A model generated the notes under the pieces. The model ran no database searches. It was not told the origin of the DNA and was given only the letters and a program-made list of their open reading frames with translations. The position numbers and the translations under genes are program-made. A stretch of 19,241 nt of DNA from Bacteroidales bacterium (GTDB lineage: Bacteria; Bacteroidota; Bacteroidia; Bacteroidales; F082): assembly GCA_016281295.1 (NCBI GenBank), contig JAEEII010000144.1, positions 1-19,241 of the forward strand. The letters are read 5' to 3'. Below, in pieces: positions 14,247 to 19,241 of the stretch; the first letter of the stretch is position 1; every line of letters begins with the position of its first letter.

Positions 14247-15144
14247 GAATTCGTTGATGAGTTAGAATATTTTTGGGCTAACTGGGTGCAGGATCGTGAC
14301 GACATCGTGTTTGTGGCCCGCGGCTGTGCCACCAGCTGGATGAAGGAAAAACTGGAGGATAATCAAGGAAAATGTCGATTTTTTGGTTTTCCGTCGAGGA
14401 GGTGATTTGGCCGATGAATTCAATGAGCTATACAATGCTCTTTTCAACAAGGCCGACCGTTATATTGCCATTGTAAAATTTCTTTCTACCAGAAGGGAAG
14501 GTTTCATACGTGAAGAAATAGAAAAAGGAACAGGTTATAGTGGTGGCGGATTGTCGAAAATACTTGAAAACCTTGAGCGTTGTGACTTCATTGTCTCATA
14601 CGCCCAGTTTGGCAATAAGACTAAATTGACCCTTTATCGCTTGTCTGATTTCTATACCTTGTTTTATTTTCGTTATGTGGAGGGCAACCGCTCTCGTGAT
14701 GAGCATTATTGGCAACATCATTTTGCGGATCGGGGTGTGGCTTCATGGGAGGGCTTCACTTTCGAGGAAGTCTGTCTGCGTCATCTTCCGCATATCAAGA
14801 AAGGTTTGGGAATCTCAGGCATGGCGACTGCAGCTTCCTCGTGGCGTTTTATCCCTAAACAAGACGACTTGCGGAAAGGCGCACAAATTGATCTGGTCAT
14901 CCAACGGGCGGATAAAATCATCCATTTAGTGGAAATGAAGTTTTCGGAGACCCCATTTGTCATCACTAAGAATTATGAGCAGCGTCTATTGGAGCGAAAA
15001 ACGCTGTTTATGGAGATTACAGGTGTCACAAGAGGTGTAGTTCTCACTTTCGTCACCCCAAGAGGACTGTCCAAGGGCTCACGATCCTCCTGGGTTCATA
15101 GTGAAATCACCGCCAAAGATCTGCTTGCTGAAGTTAACGAATAG
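14247..15144 (+). pseudogene. Broken DUF234-type ATPase (copy 2)
   Basis: The less decayed relative of 3153-3729. The first part (EFVDELEYFWANWVQDR, then CATSWMKEKLEDN) lies in one frame. A shift at about 14365 leads to KENVDFLVFRRGGDLADEF, a winged-helix segment (EEIEKGTGYSGGGLSKILEN), and the C-terminal nuclease-like domain (GAQIDLVIQRADKIIHLVEM). The Walker A/B half and roughly 130 central residues of a normal 450-480-residue protein are missing. A TTG at 14383 could start 253 residues, but family length and frame break indicate a pseudogene. Confidence 0.72.
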
Positions 15145-15148
15145 ATGG

Positions 15149-15162
15149 TAGTCGGAATCGCT
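15149..15162. repeat. TAGTCGG palindromic element, copy F (left arm only)
   Basis: TAGTCGGAATCGCT begins 4 bp after the ATPase pseudogene stop, in the same AATAGATGG context as copy A. Homology with the copy 1 locus ends inside this arm; no A-loop or right arm follows. Confidence 0.6.
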
Positions 15163-15236
15163 GAAAAGCAGTGCTGAAGGCACGGCATCTTCGTAGCCCC
15201 ACACAATAAACCCTTGTGTCGTTTCAAAAAGAATAT

Positions 15237-15244
15237 TATCTTTG
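15237..15244 (+). promoter_or_regulatory. -7 box of the DUF4160/DUF2442 pair
   Basis: TATCTTTG is a perfect TAnnTTTG match, followed by an A-rich leader and ATG at 15259. Confidence 0.6.
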
Positions 15245-15258
15245 CAAAAAAAACTGCC

Positions 15259-15528
15259 ATGGCCGTATTGACAATGTTTTATGGAATCATCATCTCCATG
15301 TATTATTATGACAACAGATAACATCATTTCCCTCACATTCATGTCAAATGCCAAGAAAAAGAGGCTGTGATAAGAATACCAGGTGGTGAATTGATAGAAG
15401 GTGAGCTTCCGGTAGGAAAAAACAAACTTGTTCAGGCTTGGCTGGAAATTCATAAAGAGGAGTTGATGGCTGATTGGGAGCTGGCTTCTAATGGGATTAA
15501 TGTCTTCCAAATCGACCCTTTAAAATAA
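15259..15528 (+). pseudogene. DUF4160 gene interrupted by one in-frame stop
   Basis: From ATG 15259 the frame reads MAVLTMFYGIIISMYYYDNR, then TAA at 15319-15321, then HHFPHIHVKCQEKEAVIRI, and continues openly to TAA 15526-15528 (about 89 residues, normal length). The expected DUF4160 pattern (short strand, YYxDxxxHxPPHIHV, C-terminal ALI-like WLEIHKEELMADWELA) is intact apart from this stop, probably GAA or AAA changed to TAA. DUF4160 genes are commonly paired with DUF2442, as here 6 bp downstream; the pair resembles toxin-antitoxin-like modules, but its function is unproven. It is either a recent pseudogene or a sequencing or assembly error. Confidence 0.78.
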
Positions 15529-15534
15529 AATGAC

Positions 15535-15771
15535 ATGAACCCACGAGTTAAATCAGTGAAAGTGGAAAGCAATTACATTTTGCTGTTGGAGTTTTCCAAT
15601 GGAGAGAAAAAACGTTTCGACGTTTCGCCTTATATTGGTAAAGGTATTTTTGCCCCTTTGTCAGATGAGTTGTTTTTCAGAAGGGTAAAAGTCTTTTTGG
15701 GAAGCATACAATGGCCCAACGGTGCCGATTTGTGTCCAGACACTTTGTATTTAGACTCGGTAAGTGTTTAG
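15535..15771 (+). CDS. DUF2442 domain protein
   Basis: A 78-residue protein, NPRVKSVKVESNYILLLEF then NGEKKRFDVSPYI, ending WPNGADLCPDTLYLDSV. This is the standard DUF2442 (PF10387) layout with the FxxGexxxfDxxp and WpnGaDlspDxLY motifs. It starts 6 bp after the interrupted DUF4160 gene and probably shares its promoter at 15237. It appears intact. In family knowledge the two are partners, with the DUF2442 part perhaps modulating the other. Confidence 0.85.
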   Translation: MNPRVKSVKVESNYILLLEFSNGEKKRFDVSPYIGKGIFAPLSDELFFRRVKVFLGSIQWPNGADLCPDTLYLDSVSV

Positions 15772-15818
15772 TGCACAATTGGTTATTTACCTCGGCCATA
15801 ATTAAACAGCTTGTGATC

Positions 15819-16955
15819 TTAGATTCCTTTTGACCACAAGGTTTTAAAGAAATCGAGTACATACATGCACTCTGTGTCGCCGATGCGTCGGTTGATGGGA
15901 TCAAGGGAGACGATGATTTTGCGGCTCTGTGGGTGTTCCTCACCGAAGGCTTTCAAGCCTTTCAGGTGTTTCGGCATCACTTCTTCAACCGACTTGATCT
16001 CTATAGCTGCCCTTGCGTCCCCGATGACGGCATCAACCTCCAAGCCCGTATAGGTGCGCCAATAGGAAAGCTCCTCCTCGGAATGCGTGTAATGTAGCCA
16101 GGCATACAGCTCTTGGATGACCAGATGCTCGAAGGCGTGGCCATATTCCGGCGTGCCTCTGACGAGGTCCTTGCGATGCAACAAATGGTTGGCCACCCCA
16201 ACATCGAAATAGTAGAAGCGTGGCGCTTGAACTAAACGCCGTTTCATCACTTTTTGGAATGCTGGAATGCGGTAGCCTATGAGCGTGTCTTCCAGAATGT
16301 CGAAATAGGCGCTGACTGTGGTGGCGCTCACTCCGCAATCGGTAGCGATATTGTTATTGTTGACCATCTCCCCATCGGTGAGTGCGGCCACCTCGAGAAA
16401 TCGTTGGAAAGCTTTGAGATTACGCACCAAGGCCTCTTCCTTGACCTCCTCTTTCAGATATACTTCGATGTAGGCAGCCAATAGTCGTGAAGGGTTCTTT
16501 GCCAGATAGTGGGGTGGTATCATGCCGTAGTTGACGGCGCGGTCGATGTCGAACTCCGGGATTTCAGCACTGACAAAAGGATAGAAGTAAACGGGGAAGG
16601 CTCTTCCTCCCAAGGTGTTTTTGCCTTTGCGTTTTAGCTTGCGTGCGCTTGATCCGCAGAGAATAAACACCAGCCCCTGCTTCACGATCAGCCGATGTGC
16701 CTCGTTGAGCAGTTCGGGCACCTCGGGTATCTCATCGATGATGACCAAAGTGCCTTCTTCCTTGTCTTGCAGCATTTCGTAAAGCAATGCGGGTCTGCGA
16801 CTGAAACGTTCTCTGAGAGTTGAATCAAGCAAGTCGATGTAGATAGAGTTTGGGAATTGTTGTTGCAAAACAGTTGACTTTCCTGTTTGACGTGCGCCAA
16901 AAAGGAATATGCTGCTATCTAATTCTTTTTTAATCTGTAAGATACGTTCTATCAT
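15819..16955 (-). CDS. AAA_14/DUF4143 ATPase, intact
   Basis: A 378-residue protein. The N-terminal AAA_14 domain has Walker A GARQTGKST (20-28, Lys26), Walker B LVIIDE (70-75) and the FILCGSSARKLKRKG segment (97-111). The middle is helical with a winged-helix turn (NNNNIATDCGVSATTVSAYF). The C-terminal DUF4143 part has FYYFDVGVANHLL and the nuclease-like LEVDAVIGDARAAIEIK (Asp308, Glu319, Lys321). All key residues are present. The family is widespread in Bacteroidales, of uncertain role. The ATG at 16955 fits the family. The leader contains a 21-bp direct repeat; a -7 box lies at 17039-17046. Confidence 0.9.
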   Translation of the reverse strand: MIERILQIKKELDSSIFLFGARQTGKSTVLQQQFPNSIYIDLLDSTLRERFSRRPALLYEMLQDKEEGTLVIIDEIPEVPELLNEAHRLIVKQGLVFILCGSSARKLKRKGKNTLGGRAFPVYFYPFVSAEIPEFDIDRAVNYGMIPPHYLAKNPSRLLAAYIEVYLKEEVKEEALVRNLKAFQRFLEVAALTDGEMVNNNNIATDCGVSATTVSAYFDILEDTLIGYRIPAFQKVMKRRLVQAPRFYYFDVGVANHLLHRKDLVRGTPEYGHAFEHLVIQELYAWLHYTHSEEELSYWRTYTGLEVDAVIGDARAAIEIKSVEEVMPKHLKGLKAFGEEHPQSRKIIVSLDPINRRIGDTECMYVLDFFKTLWSKGI

Positions 16956-16965
16956 AGCTTTGTTT

Positions 16966-17018
16966 AATCACTGATTCTACTTTGGAAATTCCTTTAAAAT
17001 CACAAGTACTACTTTGGA
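16966..17018 (-). repeat. 21-bp direct repeat in the leader of the DUF4143 ATPase
   Basis: AATCAC-N5-CTACTTTGGA occurs at 16966-16986 and 16998-17018, 32 bp apart. Both copies lie between the -7 box and the start codon, so they are transcribed and could be operator or RNA-level control sites. Confidence 0.55.
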
Positions 17019-17038
17019 TTTTCAATCAAAATCAAGCG

Positions 17039-17046
17039 CAAAGATA
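17039..17046 (-). promoter_or_regulatory. -7 box of the DUF4143 ATPase gene
   Basis: Reverse-strand TATCTTTG is a perfect TAnnTTTG match, leaving a leader of roughly 75 nt before the ATG at 16955. Confidence 0.55.
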
Positions 17047-17084
17047 CAAATATATCTTTATATTGTAAGTAAATGTTCAAAATT

Positions 17085-17201
17085 CATCCATTTCATCCAT
17101 TTTCAAGCTGAATTATCCGAAATGGATATGGTTTTTGTATATATTTTGTACAATTAAAATATTGATAATCAAACTGTTAATAAATAATTCTTGTATTTTT
17201 G
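17085..17201 (+). promoter_or_regulatory. Recurrent promoter module upstream of a lipoprotein gene
   Basis: Tandem CATCCATTT is followed by TCAAGCTGAATTATCC, the palindrome TATCC-GAAAT-GGATA at 17114-17128, and the -7 box TATTTTTG at 17194-17201. It is alignable with 6801-6917 and 9203-9331. Confidence 0.6.
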
Positions 17202-17234
17202 CAGCCAAATGATTTAACCCTAAATTACATTATT

Positions 17235-17930
17235 ATGAAAACAGTAAAATTATTAGCAGCAGTCATTGCTTTGTTTGTGTTGGGCTCCTGTTCGCATACG
17301 GTGTACCCAACGATGTCATTGTACAACAATTATAACTCTCAAATGAGAAGTAAGGAAGAGTTGTCGATCAAATCAAAGGTAAACGTTTATTTTTCAGAGA
17401 AACAAATCAAAGGTGATTTTGAAATCCTCTCCGTAAACACTTACAAACCATTTACCTTGATACCATTGAATTATTTCTTCGTTAAGAAGATGAACAAAAA
17501 ATTCTTGTCAAAGGCGGTGAAGAAAGCCTACGAAGAAGGCGGTAATGCCGTATTAGTTCAAGGTCCAGGTAGCTTCTTTGTGCTTAATTTAAAAGACTGG
17601 GTGGCAGATGACGCAATGGCCTCGTCTTTTGTTAATCCTATATTTGACAAAACCTTGTCCGACTTGATTAAGAGCGGAACATTATCTTCAATGAAACGCA
17701 GTGAAAGGGTTAGAAAAGAGAATGCCTTCGTTGACGAGATCGAATCAAACTTGGACAATATGGTGACAAGAGAAGAGGTGGAGGCGGTTCGTGAAAAAAT
17801 CAAAGTCCTTTCGGATTATAATCTCACCTTGAAATCCCCCAAGAAATCTTTTAATAAGCTAATTAAGAAAGGAATGAAGAAATGCAACAGTGTTGAAAAA
17901 CGAATAAAGAGAGCCGAAACCAAAAAATAA
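17235..17930 (+). CDS. Hypothetical lipoprotein
   Basis: A 231-residue protein. The N-terminus MKTVKLLAAVIALFVLGSC is a lipoprotein signal with lipobox LGSC (Cys19). The mature part has a beta-rich section (VNVYFSEKQIKGDFEIL, then a Gly-rich EEGGNAVLVQGPGSFFVLNL) and a long, basic, helical C-terminus (KKSFNKLIKKGMKK). No family is recognised. The ATG at 17235 is chosen for the signal peptide; the in-frame start at 17199 overlaps the -7 box. It is likely tethered in the inner or outer membrane. It is divergent from the DUF4143 ATPase. Confidence 0.8.
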   Translation: MKTVKLLAAVIALFVLGSCSHTVYPTMSLYNNYNSQMRSKEELSIKSKVNVYFSEKQIKGDFEILSVNTYKPFTLIPLNYFFVKKMNKKFLSKAVKKAYEEGGNAVLVQGPGSFFVLNLKDWVADDAMASSFVNPIFDKTLSDLIKSGTLSSMKRSERVRKENAFVDEIESNLDNMVTREEVEAVREKIKVLSDYNLTLKSPKKSFNKLIKKGMKKCNSVEKRIKRAETKK

Positions 17931-17984
17931 ATATACTTTTTTTCATCAAGCCTGCCCTTCTTGACGAGGTTGGTGAATCGATAG

Positions 17985-18021
17985 TAGTCGGAATCTCCCA
18001 AAAAAATCGAGATTCCGACTA
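17985..18021. repeat. TAGTCGG palindromic element, copy G (perfect arms)
   Basis: TAGTCGGAATCTC (17985-17997) and GAGATTCCGACTA (18009-18021) are perfect 13-bp inverted arms around a CCAAAAAAATC loop. The outer GATAG and TAATC bases extend them. The left flank GACGAGGTTGGTGAATCGAT resembles the ATPase 3' end found beside copies A and F. Confidence 0.85.
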
Positions 18022-18037
18022 TAATCATTTTTTTGCG

Positions 18038-18045
18038 TATCTTTG
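18038..18045 (+). promoter_or_regulatory. -7 box of the SH3-domain lipoprotein gene
   Basis: TATCTTTG is followed by CCACCC, with the ATG at 18078. It lies only 16 bp after palindrome copy G. Confidence 0.6.
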
Positions 18046-18077
18046 CCACCCTTCAATTTTTTAAAAACATTTCAACC

Positions 18078-18983
18078 ATGAAAAGAATTCTATTTGCGGC
18101 AATTTTTCTGCTTGGTGTGAGTATGTCGCTGGCCTCTTGCGCCGGAAACCAAAACCAAAACGACAAAAACAATAGCGTGAACAATGGGACGTCTGGAGTG
18201 GAGTCGCGTGCCCTCATCCCCGAGGAGTCTTGTAAATCCATCCTGAGTCGATTATATAATGACTATGTGTTTGGCGACCATTATGACGAATTCGATCAGG
18301 CAGTGAGCGAGTTTTTCACCCCAAAAGCCCAACAGAAGTTGATCGATGCCTACGAATATGATTGCGACGGCGTTTGCTATGCCATCTGGGCGCTGAGAAC
18401 CAATGCCCAGGATAGCAAAGAAAACGGAGGTAAAAGCGGTGTCGAAGACATCTGGCACGTGGTGGGTAACGCTTACGAGGTTCATTATTCTGACGGGGGC
18501 TGGAGCGGCTCTACCTTATTCCTGTTTGCCTCTGAAAAAGGTGAGGTAAAAATCGACGATTTTCTTAGGAGACATGACGAAAGTGCCGCTGACTTTGGCC
18601 CCTGGAATGTTGACACTCAGGATGTGGTGGTGGACGACCAGAATGCTATCGTAGGTCAATATCTCTTTACTGATGGCGACCATTATATTATCGAAGTGCA
18701 GGACTATGCTGAGGTGCCTGTTGCTGGCCATCGCAAGGTGACTTATAGCGCGGAAAACGGCCAAGGCGTGATTTATACCCTTCGCTCCAAGGTGAATGTC
18801 AGAGAGTCGCCAACGACGCAAAGTGCTGTCGTGGCCGTCATGCCCACCCCGGGCGACGGCATGGCCCCCGAGACATTCCCCTGCCTCGGAAAAACCGAAG
18901 AGTGGTATAAAATCCGCATCAACGGAAAAGAAGGTTTTGTGAGGGAAGACCTCGTGGAATGGGATTTCCAGAATAGGTTTTAA
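18078..18983 (+). CDS. Lipoprotein with C-terminal bacterial SH3-like domain
   Basis: A 301-residue protein. Signal MKRILFAAIFLLGVSMSLAS with lipobox LASC (Cys21) is followed by an Asn/Gln-rich linker (about 22-42). An alpha/beta domain (about 48-160; CKSILSRLYNDYVFG, then CYAIWALRT and DIWHVVGNAYEVHYSDG) resembles the DUF3828-like lipoproteins of Bacteroidales, though only loosely. A C-terminal SH3-type domain (about 230-295) has LRSKVNVRESPTTQSAVV and WYKIRINGKEGFVREDLVEW, typical of peptidoglycan- or ligand-binding bacterial SH3. It is probably envelope-located. It has its own promoter and is followed by a perfect palindrome. Confidence 0.85.
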   Translation: MKRILFAAIFLLGVSMSLASCAGNQNQNDKNNSVNNGTSGVESRALIPEESCKSILSRLYNDYVFGDHYDEFDQAVSEFFTPKAQQKLIDAYEYDCDGVCYAIWALRTNAQDSKENGGKSGVEDIWHVVGNAYEVHYSDGGWSGSTLFLFASEKGEVKIDDFLRRHDESAADFGPWNVDTQDVVVDDQNAIVGQYLFTDGDHYIIEVQDYAEVPVAGHRKVTYSAENGQGVIYTLRSKVNVRESPTTQSAVVAVMPTPGDGMAPETFPCLGKTEEWYKIRINGKEGFVREDLVEWDFQNRF

Positions 18984-19000
18984 ACAACGCTTCCTCTTGT

Positions 19001-19067
19001 TTTTTATGTCAGAAACCAGCGAAATCTCGAAAAAAATGATAGATTTCGCTGGTTTCTGACATAAAAA
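19001..19067. repeat. Perfect 27-bp inverted repeat after the SH3 lipoprotein gene
   Basis: The arm at 19001-19027 (TTTTTATGTCAGAAACCAGC, then GAAATCT) is exactly complementary to 19041-19067, with a 13-base loop CGAAAAAAATGAT. The A5/T5 ends make it usable as a bidirectional terminator for either strand. Its A7 loop and AAATCT/AGATTT inner stem resemble the TAGTCGG elements. Confidence 0.85.
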
Positions 19068-19110
19068 CACTCCATAATTCCCCAATCCTCCGTTTTTTTT
19101 ACATCTTTCC

Positions 19111-19140
19111 TATCCGTTTTGGATATTTTCCGTATCTTTG
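19111..19140 (+). promoter_or_regulatory. TATCC palindrome and -7 box of the next gene
   Basis: TATCC-GTTTT-GGATA (19111-19125) is followed closely by TATCTTTG (19133-19140). No start codon with an open frame is visible before the window ends, so the leader exceeds 95 nt. The palindrome matches those at 9234 and 17114 but lies much closer to its -7 box. Confidence 0.55.
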
Positions 19141-19241
19141 AAGCCTAAATCTTAAAGATAAAAACAGAAAAGAAACAAACATTAGAAAATACTAACTGAG
19201 CTTTTGCTCTTATTCCTTCCGTAGTAAATCTGGAAAATTTC

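Noticed and set aside
2332..15162. An insertion sequence or integrative element causing the rearrangements
   Set aside because: No transposase, integrase, target-site duplications or terminal repeats beyond the short palindromes were found.
17985..18021. Calling the TAGTCGG palindromes intrinsic terminators
   Set aside because: The A/T run is in the loop rather than after the stem, so they do not fit the standard model, though an effect on RNA ends is possible.

Overview
The window looks like a Bacteroidales chromosome (Prevotella or a rumen/gut relative). The evidence is base composition, a BspA-type leucine-rich repeat protein, a stand-alone TonB C-terminal protein, several ATPase/PD-(D/E)XK genes, and Bacteroidetes-type promoters with a TAnnTTTG -7 box a short distance before many genes. 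No tRNA, rRNA, transposase or integrase was seen. It reads as an accessory, heavily rearranged region: a few intact genes or operons lie among decayed, partly duplicated gene remnants and short palindromic repeats.

Layout. 1-2262: end of an unrecognised gene, then a reverse-strand AAA-ATPase/PD-(D/E)XK protein. 2332-3766: a graveyard with remnants of a TonB-domain gene, a DUF3037 gene, an M15 peptidase and a DUF234-type ATPase. 3778-5796: a secreted BspA-like protein. 5953-6499: another ATPase tail and a truncated parE. 6492-9331: two parD antitoxin genes, each with a truncated parE, flanking a TonB-domain gene and a HipA-like kinase/DUF3037 pair. 9324-12774: a compact operon with a radical SAM/SPASM maturase, a 34-residue two-cysteine peptide 11 bp downstream, two small proteins, a kinase-like protein lacking the usual catalytic Asp, and a protein built of 19-residue repeats. 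12848-15162: second copies of the M15 and ATPase remnants, separated by a DUF4143 ATPase remnant and three 33-bp tandem repeats. 15237-17046: a DUF4160 (one in-frame stop)/DUF2442 pair and an intact AAA_14/DUF4143 ATPase. 17085-19140: two lipoproteins and the promoter of the next gene.

Two things stand out. The 9.3-12.8 kb operon has the architecture of a ribosomally made, radical-SAM-modified peptide (RiPP) locus, with a tiny precursor and an unusual set of partners; I do not recognise it as a named system. Second, a family of A-loop palindromes recurs at least seven times in a main class and in three related or look-alike classes whose arms differ in sequence but still pair. These elements lie just after stop codons and at the exact edges of duplications and gene truncations. 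A roughly 120-bp promoter module with a TATCC-N5-GGATA palindrome also recurs at three divergent gene pairs.
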